64,000 nucleotides of DNA from Streptomyces griseoincarnatus (GCA_014649575.1 BMTH01000006.1:124001-188000), one strand, 5' to 3'; positions 42,364-51,104 are shown, counted from the first letter of the stretch. Notes: a model not told the origin generated them from the sequence alone. Program-made: numbers and translations.

Positions 42364-42580
42364 GGTTTCCCCCTGCGCTCGCTCTTGGGGCCGCAATCCG
42401 GTCAGCGAATCCCTTCCACGATAGCCGTCAAACGGCCTGTGGGAAGCGGGGGTTGACAAGATTGCGGCCCTCTCAACTGCGACGCCGACCCCTGGCATAT
42501 GCCGGGGGAATGACCCACCGTTGTGACGTGGGTCATCGGCGCCGCGCGTCGCGGTTCCACTCCCGCCGGGGCGATCCCGG

Positions 42581-43033
42581 TCAGGAAGTGGAGCTGAACT
42601 TCGGGTCGCCGCCGGTGCCGAGGAGGGTGCCGCCCTCCCACAGGCCGATCTCCCAGTAGATGGTGGAGTTCTCCGGGATCTCGTCATGGAAGCTGTCGCA
42701 CACCTGCCAGCCCGCCGCGGAGCCGCCGTGCTCGTAACAGCGGAAGTTGTCGCCGGTCCGGTTCACCGTGCCGCGCACCTCGATGTGGTGGCCGTCGGCG
42801 AGGGTGTCCCGGACGTAGAACTTGTCGCCGTAGGGGCGGAAGCAGGCCAGACCGGCCGTCGCGCGGGGGTTCTCGTAACCGGTGACCTCGTTGCAGTTGG
42901 CGTCGAGTGTCGGGGAGGTCGACGTGCTGGAGGCCCGTTCCGAGTAGAGGGTGGCCGCGGAGGCGGAGGTGCCGAGAAGGGCGACGAGGGAGAACGCGGT
43001 GGTGGCGACGAGCACGGGGGCGGTGCATTTCAC
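42581..43033 (-). CDS. Small secreted Cys-containing protein
   Basis: 150 residues from GTG 43033 (AGGAGTG 9 nt upstream; GTG 43045 is possible). A signal peptide (KCTAPVLVATTAFSLVALLGTSASAA) ends near residue 28. The mature part has four Cys (ANCNEV, LACFRP, FRCYEH, QVCDSF), compatible with two disulfides, and no known domain. The sequence DGHHIEVRGTVNRTGDNFRCYEHGGSAAG suggests a compact beta protein. Its promoter region holds an inverted repeat TTACAGT/ACTGTAA. Exported and unknown. Confidence 0.75.
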   Translation of the reverse strand: MKCTAPVLVATTAFSLVALLGTSASAATLYSERASSTSTSPTLDANCNEVTGYENPRATAGLACFRPYGDKFYVRDTLADGHHIEVRGTVNRTGDNFRCYEHGGSAAGWQVCDSFHDEIPENSTIYWEIGLWEGGTLLGTGGDPKFSSTS

Positions 43034-43151
43034 TGGGCGGTTCACTCCTGAGGTGTGAAGGGGCGGTTCCCGGACACCCGCCCGGTCCACGGGGCGGCGG
43101 GCGGACTTCCGCGCCGGCCCGTGGAGTGGCGAGTGCGATATGACGTGTTCA

Positions 43152-43182
43152 TTACAGTATGGACGGATTTGCGTCACTGTAA
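43152..43182. promoter_or_regulatory. Inverted repeat upstream of the small secreted protein
   Basis: TTACAGT (43152-43158) and ACTGTAA (43176-43182) are perfect arms 17 nt apart. They lie in an A/T-rich stretch 120-150 bp upstream of the start and are a possible dimeric regulator site. Confidence 0.5.
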
Positions 43183-43249
43183 GGCGGTTCTCGGACACAC
43201 GTCGTCGGGAACCGGCCCCGCCGGCCCGGTACGGGGCGCACGCACCGTG

Positions 43250-43305
43250 GGTGGCACCGCGCGTCGTGCCACCGCCCCGTCCGACTCGAAGTCGCACGGG
43301 GCGGT
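43250..43305 (-). terminator. Overlapping hairpins after the ehu operon
   Basis: GGTGGCAC/GTGCCACC (43250-43273) and ACCGCCCCGT/ACGGGGCGGT (43271-43305) share three bases and so exclude each other. They lie 36-91 bp past the EhuA stop. The 43034-43340 gap holds no further gene. Confidence 0.6.
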
Positions 43306-43340
43306 CGGTCTGCGGGGGCCTGCGGTCCGCGGCACCACGT

Positions 43341-44132
43341 TCAGAGCACGGCGCTCAGGAACTCCCTGGTGCGGTCGTGCTCCGGCTCGCTGAAGATCTT
43401 CTCCGGCGGGCCCGCCTCGATGACCCGGCCGGAGTCGAACATCAGGACCTGGTCCGAGATGTCCCGGGCGAAGTTCATCTCGTGGGTCACGCAGAGCATC
43501 GTGATGTCCGTGGAGCGGGCGATGTCCCGCAGCACGTCCAGCACGCCGGCGACCAGCTCCGGGTCCAGGGCGGAGGTCACCTCGTCCAGCAGCAGCACCT
43601 TGGGCTGCATCGCCAGCGCGCGGGCGATGGCCACCCGCTGCTGCTGGCCGCCGGACAGCTGGGCCGGGTGCTTGTCGAGGTGGTCGGTCAGCCCGACCAT
43701 CTCCAGCAGCTCCCGCGCCCGCTCCTCGGCCGCGTCCTTGGACATGCCGAGCACGGTGACCGGGGCCTCGGTGATGTTCCGCAGCACCGTCATGTTCGGG
43801 AACAGGTTGAACTGCTGGAAGACCATGCCGATCTTCTTGCGGACCTCGCGGACCTGCTTCTCCGGCGCCGGGAACAGCTGCTGTCCGTCGACGGTGATGA
43901 CGCCCTCGTCCGGCTTCAGCAGGGTCATCAGCAGCCGCAGGATCGTGGTCTTGCCGGACCCGGACGGGCCGATCAGCGTCACGTGCTTGCCGGCGTCGAC
44001 CGAGAAGTCCAGGTTGTCCAGGACCGTGTGGTCCCCGAACCGCTTGGTGACCCGCTCCAGCCGGATCAGCTCACCGCTCGCGCGCGGGGTCTCGGGCTTC
44101 TCGTCGAACGGGGCGTGGGTGTCAGTGGACAA
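43341..44132 (-). CDS. ehuA: Amino-acid/ectoine-type ABC transporter ATPase (EhuA-like)
   Basis: 263 residues from TTG 44132 (GGAGCG about 7 nt upstream), overlapping the EhuD gene by 11 nt. The ATPase motifs are all present: Walker A GPSGSGKTT, Q-loop VFQQFNLFPNMTVL, signature LSGGQQQR, Walker B VLLLDEVTSALD and H-loop CVTHEMNFA. The FNLFPHMT-type string marks the polar amino-acid/ectoine subclass. It powers import through EhuC and EhuD. It is the last gene of the B-C-D-A operon. Confidence 0.9.
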   Translation of the reverse strand: MSTDTHAPFDEKPETPRASGELIRLERVTKRFGDHTVLDNLDFSVDAGKHVTLIGPSGSGKTTILRLLMTLLKPDEGVITVDGQQLFPAPEKQVREVRKKIGMVFQQFNLFPNMTVLRNITEAPVTVLGMSKDAAEERARELLEMVGLTDHLDKHPAQLSGGQQQRVAIARALAMQPKVLLLDEVTSALDPELVAGVLDVLRDIARSTDITMLCVTHEMNFARDISDQVLMFDSGRVIEAGPPEKIFSEPEHDRTREFLSAVL

Positions 44133-44772
44133 GGCGTCGCTCCAGGGCTCGCAAGGCAAGGGAGGCCAGGTAGGAAATGACGATGAAGGCCACGCCGATC
44201 ACCGTCAGGGGCTCGGTGAACTGGAAGGTCTCACGGGCGAAGAGCTGTGCCTCGCCGAGCATCTCCAGCACGGTGATCGCCATCAGGATCGGGGTGTCCT
44301 TCAGCATGGCGATGACGTAGTTGCCGAGGGCCGGGACGACCCGGCGGACCGCCTGCGGCAGGATCACCGCCGTCCAGGTCCGGCGCATCGGCAGGTTGAG
44401 GGCCGTGGCGGCCTCCCACTGCCCCACCGGAACGGCCTCGATGCCGGCCCGGTACACCTGCATGGTGTACGTCGAGTAGTGCAGGCCGATACCGATCACA
44501 CCGGTGGTCAGGGCGGACAAGGTCAGCCCCCACTCGGGCATCACGTAGAAGAGGAAGAACAGCTGCACCAGCAGCGGCGTGTTCCGTACGAACTCGGTGA
44601 CCGTGCCGACCGGCCAGGTGACCCAGCGCGAGGGCACCCGCATCAGCAGCGCCCACACCAGGCCCAGCACGAAGGAGATCACCGAGCCGATGGCCAGGAC
44701 CTGCAGGGTGACCAGCAGTCCGTCCCAGAAGTGCGGCATGAAGTCGGCGACCGCGCCCCAGTCCCAGTTCAC
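44122..44772 (-). CDS. ehuD: ABC transporter permease (EhuD-like)
   Basis: 216 residues from GTG 44772 (GGGAGG upstream), which overlaps the EhuC stop as GTGA. About five membrane helices carry the His/Glu/Gln permease core: LLVTLQVLAIGSVISFVLG, YVMPEWG and the EAA loop VGQWEAATALNLPMRRTW...ILPQAVRRVVPALGNYVIAML. It forms the channel with EhuC and binds the ATPase by the EAA loop. Confidence 0.9.
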   Translation of the reverse strand: MNWDWGAVADFMPHFWDGLLVTLQVLAIGSVISFVLGLVWALLMRVPSRWVTWPVGTVTEFVRNTPLLVQLFFLFYVMPEWGLTLSALTTGVIGIGLHYSTYTMQVYRAGIEAVPVGQWEAATALNLPMRRTWTAVILPQAVRRVVPALGNYVIAMLKDTPILMAITVLEMLGEAQLFARETFQFTEPLTVIGVAFIVISYLASLALRALERRLVH

Positions 44773-45479
44773 GAGACACCTCCCACACCGGTGACCTCGG
44801 GCTGCCGCGCGGCTCCGGCGCCGGCCCGGGGTTCCTTGCCCACCCCCGCCTTCAGCTTCTTCTCCAGACCCCGCATGCCCCGGGTGAGGAGGAAGGCGAT
44901 GACGAAGTAGATCAGCAGGATGTACGTGTAGATCTCCGCGCTCTCCTGGAGCGCCAGGCGCACCAGGTTCCCGCTGAACGCCAGATCGCCCATGCCCATG
45001 AGGGACACCAGCGCGGTGCCCTTCAGCAGTTCGATCAGGAGGTTGGAGAACGGCGGGATCATCTCCGGCACCGCCTGCGGCAGCAGGATCAGCCGCATCC
45101 GCTGCCACGGGGTGAAGCTGAGGGCGATGCCGCCCTCACGCTGCGCCGGGTCGACGGCCGCGATCGCGCCGCGCACGATCTCCGCGCCGTACGCCCCGTA
45201 GGTGAGGCCCAGCGCGAGCGTTCCCGCCCACATCGGCACCAGCTGCCAGCCGAAGCTCAGCGGCAGCACGAAGTAGATCCAGAAGATCATGATCAGCGCG
45301 GAGGTCCCGCGGAACACCGTCGTGTACAGGGCCGCGAGGAACCTGACCGCCTGCGACTGATGAGTGCGGGCGACGCCGACGACGAACGCGACCGCCGCGC
45401 CCAGCAGGGCGCTGAAGACAAGCAGCTGGACGGTCGTCCAGATGCCTCTGAGGACCAGTTCCCAGAGTCCGGATGTCAT
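44769..45479 (-). CDS. ehuC: ABC transporter permease (EhuC-like)
   Basis: 236 residues. About five membrane helices start with LWELVLRGIWTTVQLLVFSALLG. The motif ALGLTYGAYGAEIVRGAIAAVDPAQREGGIALSFTPWQRM...LPQAVPEMIPPF contains the EAA loop. It pairs with EhuD in the membrane. Its ATG overlaps the EhuB stop by 4 nt (ATGA), and the same arrangement links it to EhuD, so the operon is tightly coupled. Confidence 0.9.
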   Translation of the reverse strand: MTSGLWELVLRGIWTTVQLLVFSALLGAAVAFVVGVARTHQSQAVRFLAALYTTVFRGTSALIMIFWIYFVLPLSFGWQLVPMWAGTLALGLTYGAYGAEIVRGAIAAVDPAQREGGIALSFTPWQRMRLILLPQAVPEMIPPFSNLLIELLKGTALVSLMGMGDLAFSGNLVRLALQESAEIYTYILLIYFVIAFLLTRGMRGLEKKLKAGVGKEPRAGAGAARQPEVTGVGGVS

Positions 45480-46396
45480 CCGCAGAGCTCCTTCGCGGTC
45501 ATGTCCGTCATCTCGTTCTCGGTGAACCCGAAGGGCTTGAGAATCCGGAGCAGCTCGCCGCTGTCCTTGAGCTTGTGCAGCTCCCGGTTGAAGGCGTCAC
45601 GCAGATTGGTCTCGCTCGGCCGGAAGGCGAAGGCGCCGCCGTCGACGTGCGGCTTGCCGCCGACGATCGGCTTGAACGGCTCGGTCACCTCGGCCTTGTT
45701 GGACTTCTTCACCACTTCCCGGGTGGTCAGCGCCGTACCGGCGAAGACGTCGGCGCGCCCGGTCTCGACCGCGTTCAGCCCGGCCACCTGGTCCGGCACG
45801 ATCAGGATGTCGCCCCGCTCGTAGCCGGCCTCCACGGCGTACGCGATCTCCGCATAGCCGGTACCGGTCGCGAACTTGGCCTTCTTCTCGACGACGTCCT
45901 TGTAGTTCCGCAGACCCAGCGGGTTGCCCTTGCGGACGATGAACGAGTCGAGCATCTGGTAGTCGGGGTCCGAGAAGATGACCTGCTCGCACCGCTCCGG
46001 GTTGATGTACATCCCGGCGGCCACGATGTCGAACTGCTGGGAGTTCAGACCCGGAATGAGGGAGCCGAACTCGGTGGGCACCGGCTGGACCCGGTCCACT
46101 CCCAGCCGTTTGAAGATGACCCTCGCCAACTCCGGCGCCTCGCCGGTCAGCTCGCCGTTCCTGTCGATGTAGCCGAAGGGGATCTCCCCGGCGATGCCGA
46201 GCCGGGCGACGCCTTGCGCACGCAGACGCTCCAGCAGCTCACCCCCTTCGGTGTCCGAGGCGGTGGCCACGCGTGAGCATCCGGTCGCCGCGAGCGCGCC
46301 GAGCGCCGCGACCCCCGCGAGCAGCGACCGGCGGGACGGCCCGGATATGCGATCACGCCCGACCGCGGGCGGCATTCTGTCTGGTGGTGAAGCCAT
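45476..46396 (-). CDS. ehuB: Solute-binding lipoprotein of the Ehu-type importer
   Basis: 306 residues; ATG 46396 is chosen, but ATG 46375 is in frame and neither has a strong ribosome-binding site. A Tat-like twin Arg precedes a lipobox (SRRSLLAGVAALGALAATGC, Cys about 42), giving a lipid-anchored binding protein. The SBP_bac_3 fold is shown by ARLGIAGEIPFGYID, GLNSQQFDIVAAGMYINPERCEQVIFSDPDYQ and GRADVFAGTALTTREVV. It is annotated in Streptomyces as ectoine/hydroxyectoine-binding, but no eutBCDE-type degradation genes adjoin it, so the true ligand may be another amide or amino-dicarboxylate. Confidence 0.87.
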   Translation of the reverse strand: MASPPDRMPPAVGRDRISGPSRRSLLAGVAALGALAATGCSRVATASDTEGGELLERLRAQGVARLGIAGEIPFGYIDRNGELTGEAPELARVIFKRLGVDRVQPVPTEFGSLIPGLNSQQFDIVAAGMYINPERCEQVIFSDPDYQMLDSFIVRKGNPLGLRNYKDVVEKKAKFATGTGYAEIAYAVEAGYERGDILIVPDQVAGLNAVETGRADVFAGTALTTREVVKKSNKAEVTEPFKPIVGGKPHVDGGAFAFRPSETNLRDAFNRELHKLKDSGELLRILKPFGFTENEMTDMTAKELCG

Positions 46397-46493
46397 GGCG
46401 GCGCGGCTACCCGAAGCGATGCGAGTTATTCCGGCCAATTTCGGCCCCGTTCGGCGGTCGGGCGGTCTTGACCCGCGCGGGACCATGGGGGAC

Positions 46494-46988
46494 ATGGCAG
46501 ACCGATATCTCGAGATCTCCCTGGTCAAGCGAGGAGTCACCGGTACGGCCCGGCTGCTCGACGACCGGGCGCCGATCACCTGCGAAGCCGTCTGGAAATC
46601 TCTCCCGCTGTCCGGCGACGTCTACCACGCCAAGTACGCGCGCAACGAGATCTACGCCCTGTTCCCGCCCTTCGCGGACCGGGAGCCACCCCTGGAAAAC
46701 CCCACAGTCACCCCCATTCCGGGCGACTTGTGCTATTTCACCTTCTCCGGTGCCGAGCTGGGCACCACGTCCTACGGCTACGACCGTGAGGTCCGCCCCG
46801 GCACCACCGTCGTGGACCTCGCCCTCTTCTACGAGCGCAACAACCTGCTGCTGAACGGGGACGTCGGCTGGGTCCCCGGCATCGTCTGGGGCCAGGTGGT
46901 GGAGGGCCTGGACGCCCTGGCCGACGCGTGCAACGACCTGTGGCGTACCGGAGCCGCCGGGGAGACGCTCAGCTTCCGGAGAGCGTGA
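46494..46988 (+). CDS. DUF3830 family protein
   Basis: 164 residues from ATG 46494; ATG 46485 is also in frame. The DUF3830 pattern is RYLEISLVKRGVTGTARLLDDRAPITCEAVWKSLPLSG, HAKYARNEIYALFPPF, GDLCYFTFSG and LALFYERNNLLLNGDVGWVPG. It is a cyclophilin-like beta barrel family of unknown function, repeatedly found next to amidases and Asp/Glu racemase homologues, as here. It is divergent from ehuB across 97 bp, which include TTGACC at 46468, and its 3' end overlaps the amidase end by 20 bp. Confidence 0.87.
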   Translation: MADRYLEISLVKRGVTGTARLLDDRAPITCEAVWKSLPLSGDVYHAKYARNEIYALFPPFADREPPLENPTVTPIPGDLCYFTFSGAELGTTSYGYDREVRPGTTVVDLALFYERNNLLLNGDVGWVPGIVWGQVVEGLDALADACNDLWRTGAAGETLSFRRA

Positions 46989-48357
46989 CCCCCGCCTCGT
47001 ACAGCGCGTGCGCCGCCCGCAGCACCAGGTCGTCCCGGTGCCGCGCGGCCACCAGCTGCAGCCCGACCGGCAGCCCGTCCGCCAGACCCACCGGCACGCT
47101 GGCGGCGGGCTGCTGCGTCATGTTGAACGGGTAGGTGAACGGCGTCCACCCGGTCCAGCGCCGGTGCCCGGACCCCCGCGGCACCTCCGCGCCCGCCTCG
47201 AACGCCGTGACCGGCAGCGTCGGGGTGACCAGCAGGTCGTAGGTCTCGTGGAAGCGCCCCATCCGCCGGCCCAGGTCCATCCGGACGTCCACCGCGGCCA
47301 GATAGTCCAGCGCCGACAGCCGTCCCCCCGCCCGGACGATCTCCCGCAGCCCCGGGTCGAGCCGCTCCCGCTGCTCCCGGCCCAGGGCCTGGGTGACCCG
47401 CGCCGCGCCCGCGAACCACAGGGCGTGGAAGGCCTCCACCGGGTCGGCCAGGTCGGGGTCGGTCTCCTCGACGTACGCGCCGAGCCCCGCGAGCCGCTCC
47501 ACCGCCCGCCGCACCACGGCCGCGACACCCGGGTCCACCCGTACCTGCCCGCCCAGCGACGGCGAGAACGCCACCCGCAGCCCGCGCACCCCGCCGCCCA
47601 GCGCCTCCGAGAACGGCCCCGGCGCCGGCGGAAGCCCCGACCAGTCGCGGGAGTCGGGCGCGGCGATCGCGTCCATCAGCAGCGCAGCGTCCGCCGCGTC
47701 CCGGGTCATCGGACCGACGTGCGCCAGCGTCCCGAACGCGCTCGCCGGATACAGCGGCACCCTCCCGTACGTCGGCTTCAGCGCGAAGATCCCGCAGAAC
47801 GCCGCCGGGATACGGACGCTCCCGCCGCCGTCCGTGCCCAGCGCCAGCGGCCCCGCGCCCAGCGCCACGGCCGCCGCCGCGCCCCCGCTGGACCCGCCCG
47901 CCGTGCGCGTCGGATCGTGCGGGTTGCGGGTGACCCCGCTGAGCGGGGAGTCCGTCACACCCTTCCAGCCGAACTCGGGCGTCGTCGTCTTGCCGAGGAA
48001 CACCGCGCCCCGCTCCCGCAGCCGGGCCACCGACGGGGCGTCCTCGTCCCACCGCCCCGCCGGGTCGACCGTCCGCGACCCCTTCAGGGTCGGCGCGCCG
48101 CGCAGCAGCAGGATGTCCTTCACCGTGACCGGCACCCCGTCCAGCGGCCCCAGCTGCTCACCCCGCCGCCACCGCTCCTCGGAGGCGGCCGCCCGCTCCA
48201 GGGCGTCGTCGGCGAGCAGCCGCACGAACGCGTTCACCTCGGGCTGGATCTCCTCGGCCCGGCGCAGCGCGGCGCGGGTCACCTCCACGGGGCCGAACTC
48301 GCCCTTGCGGTAACCGTCGGCGAGCCGGGTCGCGGTCAGTTCCGTGAGCTCGGACAT
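46969..48357 (-). CDS. Amidase signature family enzyme
   Basis: 462 residues; AGGGAGTG precedes ATG 48357. The Ser-Ser-Lys triad is in place: PVTVKDILLLRG (Lys about 80), the Gly/Ser-rich TAGGSSGGAAAAVALG (first Ser about 155) and GTDGGGSVRIPAAFCGIFALKPTYG (second Ser about 179). It hydrolyses a linear amide to acid and ammonia. With the hydroxyacid dehydrogenase 20 bp upstream in the same operon and the two racemase-like enzymes opposite, it fits a pathway that frees ammonia and a dicarboxylate from an imported amide. Confidence 0.9.
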   Translation of the reverse strand: MSELTELTATRLADGYRKGEFGPVEVTRAALRRAEEIQPEVNAFVRLLADDALERAAASEERWRRGEQLGPLDGVPVTVKDILLLRGAPTLKGSRTVDPAGRWDEDAPSVARLRERGAVFLGKTTTPEFGWKGVTDSPLSGVTRNPHDPTRTAGGSSGGAAAAVALGAGPLALGTDGGGSVRIPAAFCGIFALKPTYGRVPLYPASAFGTLAHVGPMTRDAADAALLMDAIAAPDSRDWSGLPPAPGPFSEALGGGVRGLRVAFSPSLGGQVRVDPGVAAVVRRAVERLAGLGAYVEETDPDLADPVEAFHALWFAGAARVTQALGREQRERLDPGLREIVRAGGRLSALDYLAAVDVRMDLGRRMGRFHETYDLLVTPTLPVTAFEAGAEVPRGSGHRRWTGWTPFTYPFNMTQQPAASVPVGLADGLPVGLQLVAARHRDDLVLRAAHALYEAGVTLSGS

Positions 48358-48377
48358 CCACACTCCCTGGGAAGACG

Positions 48378-49325
48378 TCAGTGACCCGGTACATACCCGC
48401 GTCGCTTGTCGACCACGTTCCCCAGCGGTCCGCCCGCCTCCCACAGCTCGTACAACTCCACGAACTGCGCCGCCAGTTCGTCCCGCCAGCCGACCGTGTC
48501 GCCGCTCATGTGCGGCGAGACGACCACGCCCTCCAGCTCCCACAGCGGGCTGCCGTCGGCCAGCGGCTCGGCCGCGAACACGTCCAGCGCCGCGCCCGCG
48601 ATCCACCGGTCGCGCACCGCCCGCACCAGCGCGCCCTCCACCACCAGCTCGCCCCGGCCGACGTTGACGAAGTACGCGGAGGGCTGCATCAGCCCGAACC
48701 GGCGGGCGTCGAACATCCCCCGCGTCTCCTCGGTCAGCGGCGCCGCGGCCACCACCCAGTCCGCGCGCGCCAGCAGCCGGTCAAGGTCCTCCGGGCCGTG
48801 CACCCCGTCCCGCGCCGCCCGGCCCACCAGCGCGGTCCTCACGCCCAGCGCCTCCAGCGTGCCGGCCACCGCCCGGCCGATCGGCCCGGACCCGACCACG
48901 CACGCCCGCGTCCCCGCCACCCGGCGCGTCTCCCGGTGCAGCCAGGTCCGCTCCCGCTGGAGCCGCAGCGTCCGCGGCAGGTCCTTGGCGAACGCGAGGA
49001 CGAGACCGGCGACGTACTCGGCGATCGGTCCGTCGAAGACCCCGCGCGCGTTGGTGACCACCGTGTCGGACGCGGCGAGTTCAGGACAGAGCAGATGGTC
49101 CACCCCGGCGCTCGCCGTGTGCACCCAGCGTGGCCGGGGACCCTCGCCCGGCCACGCCCGGCGCACCGCGTGCGAGGTGAAGTCCCACACCAGCAGCACG
49201 TCCGCGTGCGGCAGCCGCTCGGCGAGCGTCGACTCGTCCGCGTGCTCGATCCGCACCCGCCCGGCGAGCCTGCCGAGGCGGGGGAGCGGTTCGGCGTCCA
49301 GGACGAGCAGCGTGGGCGTGGTCAT
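48378..49325 (-). CDS. D-isomer-specific 2-hydroxyacid dehydrogenase
   Basis: 315 residues. The NAD domain contains ACVVGSGPIGRAVAGTLEALG (GxGxxGxx...); the usual downstream Asp is replaced by VGRAARD, which suggests altered cofactor preference. Catalytic residues are Arg in FVNVGRGELVVEGAL, Glu in IAGAALDVFAAEPL and His in VVVSPHMSGDT. It reduces a 2-keto acid or oxidises the D-hydroxy acid. It is the first gene of a two-gene operon with the amidase and is divergent from the racemase pair. Confidence 0.9.
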   Translation of the reverse strand: MTTPTLLVLDAEPLPRLGRLAGRVRIEHADESTLAERLPHADVLLVWDFTSHAVRRAWPGEGPRPRWVHTASAGVDHLLCPELAASDTVVTNARGVFDGPIAEYVAGLVLAFAKDLPRTLRLQRERTWLHRETRRVAGTRACVVGSGPIGRAVAGTLEALGVRTALVGRAARDGVHGPEDLDRLLARADWVVAAAPLTEETRGMFDARRFGLMQPSAYFVNVGRGELVVEGALVRAVRDRWIAGAALDVFAAEPLADGSPLWELEGVVVSPHMSGDTVGWRDELAAQFVELYELWEAGGPLGNVVDKRRGYVPGH

Positions 49326-49518
49326 GGGCCTCGTCTCCAGGTGGCTCGGTGCGGTCCGGCGGCCCCGGCGGGGGCCGGTGACGACGAGTTAACCGGGTGT
49401 TGACCGGGGGGTGACCCGAGTGGATTGACCCCGCCCCTACCCGAACCTACCGTCGTCGACACGGCTCTTTCCGCGTTCCTTCGTGTGCTCGTCTCCCAGC
49501 GTGAGGCCGGTGCCTGTC

Positions 49519-50376
49519 ATGGACGTCTCCTTTCTCGGCGGCCCGAGCCCGCAGCGCGGACTCGGGGTGGTGGCCCCCTTCGACTTCGCGCTGGACCGGG
49601 AGCTGTGGCGCTGGATCCCTGACGGTGTCTCCCTGCACGTGACGCGTACCCCGTACGTGCCGGTCGAGGTCAGTCTGGACCTGGCCCGGCTGATCAGCGA
49701 GCACGAGACGCTGGGCGACGCGGTGCGCACCCTCACCGCCGTCGCGCCGGAGGTCGTCGCCTACGCGTGCACCTCCGGCAGCTTCGTGGGCGGGATCGTC
49801 GGCGAACGCGCCATGTGCGAGGCGATGAGCCGGGCCGGCGCGGTCCCCGCGATCACCACCTCGGGCGCGCTGCTCGAAGCGCTGGTGGAGCTGGACGTGC
49901 GCCGGGTCGCCCTGGTCACCCCGTACACGGTGTCGGTCACCCGGGCGCTGGAGCACTACGTGGCGCGCGCGGGCGTCACCGTCACCGGCTGCGCGTACAT
50001 GGGGCTGACCCGGCACATCTGGAAGGTCACCTACCGCGAGGTGGTGGACATGGCCCGGCAGGCGGTCCGCGACCGGCCCGGGACGGCCGACGCGCTGTTC
50101 CTCTCCTGCACCAACCTGCCGACGTACGACGTGATCCCGCAGCTGGAGGCGGAACTGCGCATACCGGTCATCTCGGCCAACCAGGTGACCATGTGGGCGG
50201 CGCTGCGCCGATTGGGTACCCGAGCGGTGGGACCGTATCAGGCGCTGATCGACGCGTCCGCACGCCCCGGGACCGTCACGCCGGGCCAGGCGCCGACCGT
50301 ACTGCCCGGCCAGGCGGCGCCCGGTCCGGTGCTGCCGGACGCACCAGGAGAGAAGCAGCAGGAAGGTTGGACATGA
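49519..50376 (+). CDS. Asp/Glu racemase superfamily, maleate isomerase-like (1)
   Basis: 285 residues. Two catalytic-Cys motifs of the maleate cis-trans isomerase/arylmalonate decarboxylase branch are present: VVAYACTSGSFVGG (Cys about 85) and ALFLSCTNLPTYDVIPQLE (Cys about 197). Between them is VALVTPYTVSVTRALEHY. The C-terminal 45 residues are a Pro/Gly-rich tail absent from the second copy. It should use a Cys thiolate to isomerise or decarboxylate a small diacid. The start at ATG 49519 has only a weak GTGAGG. It overlaps the next gene by 4 nt. Confidence 0.86.
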   Translation: MDVSFLGGPSPQRGLGVVAPFDFALDRELWRWIPDGVSLHVTRTPYVPVEVSLDLARLISEHETLGDAVRTLTAVAPEVVAYACTSGSFVGGIVGERAMCEAMSRAGAVPAITTSGALLEALVELDVRRVALVTPYTVSVTRALEHYVARAGVTVTGCAYMGLTRHIWKVTYREVVDMARQAVRDRPGTADALFLSCTNLPTYDVIPQLEAELRIPVISANQVTMWAALRRLGTRAVGPYQALIDASARPGTVTPGQAPTVLPGQAAPGPVLPDAPGEKQQEGWT

Positions 50377-51104
50377 CCGCACTGGGATTCCTCTACCCCG
50401 GCCACTCCGCGGAGGACGACTATCCGCGCATCGAGCAGTTGCTGGGCAGCGACGTGCGCGTGGACCTGGTGCACACCGACATCGGTGAGGACGCGCACCG
50501 GGTGGACGCGCTGCGCGAGATGGGCTCGCCCGAGCGGCTGGCGGACGGCCTGGCGGAGCTGCGGCTGTCCGGCGCCGAGGCCGTGGTGTGGGCGTGCACC
50601 AGCGGCAGCTTCGTGCACGGCTGGGACGGCGCCCACGAGCAGGTGCGAGGCCTCGCCCGCGCCGCGGGCATGCCCGCCTCCTCCACCTCCTTCGCCTTCG
50701 TGCACGCGATCCAGGAGATCGAGGCACGCCGGGTCGCCGTCGGCGCGACCTACCCCGACGACGTCGCCCAGCTGTTCGCCGGCTTCCTGCGGGCCGGGGG
50801 AGCGGAGGTCACCGGGGTGCGCAGCTCCGGGATCGTCACGGCGGCCGAGGTCGGCACCTGGGGCGAGCGGGAGCTGTTCGCGCTGGCCCGCGCGGCCGAC
50901 TCCCCGGACGCGGAGGCGCTGCTCCTGCCGGACACCGCCCTGCACACCGTCGCCCACATCCCCGCCCTCGAGAAGGATCTGGGCAAGCCGGTGCTCACCG
51001 CCAACCAGGTCACCGTCTGGGAGTGCCTGCGCCTCGCCGACCGCCGTGTCAACGCGCCCGAACTGGGCGCCCTGTTCACGCGGGAGCCGGTCGTCCAGGC
51101 GTGA
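50373..51104 (+). CDS. Asp/Glu racemase superfamily, maleate isomerase-like (2)
   Basis: 243 residues. The first Cys motif is intact: AVVWACTSGSFVHG (Cys about 77). The position of the second, ALLLPDTALHTVAHIP, carries Pro-Asp instead of Ser-Cys, so this paralogue has lost the second catalytic Cys. AGGAAGG precedes ATG 50373 and the start overlaps the first gene (ATGA). A one-Cys partner could act as a decarboxylase, or as a subunit of a heteromer with the first protein. Confidence 0.86.
   Translation: MTALGFLYPGHSAEDDYPRIEQLLGSDVRVDLVHTDIGEDAHRVDALREMGSPERLADGLAELRLSGAEAVVWACTSGSFVHGWDGAHEQVRGLARAAGMPASSTSFAFVHAIQEIEARRVAVGATYPDDVAQLFAGFLRAGGAEVTGVRSSGIVTAAEVGTWGERELFALARAADSPDAEALLLPDTALHTVAHIPALEKDLGKPVLTANQVTVWECLRLADRRVNAPELGALFTREPVVQA

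Noticed and set aside
41631..42700. IclR gene starting at 42687
   Set aside because: The upstream extension is compositionally poor and would overlap the secreted-protein gene; GTG 42363 has a ribosome-binding site and suits family length.
43341..51104. Ectoine degradation (eut/doe) cluster
   Set aside because: The importer resembles EhuABCD, but no threonine-dehydratase-like, cyclodeaminase, hydrolase or deacetylase genes of that pathway are present.
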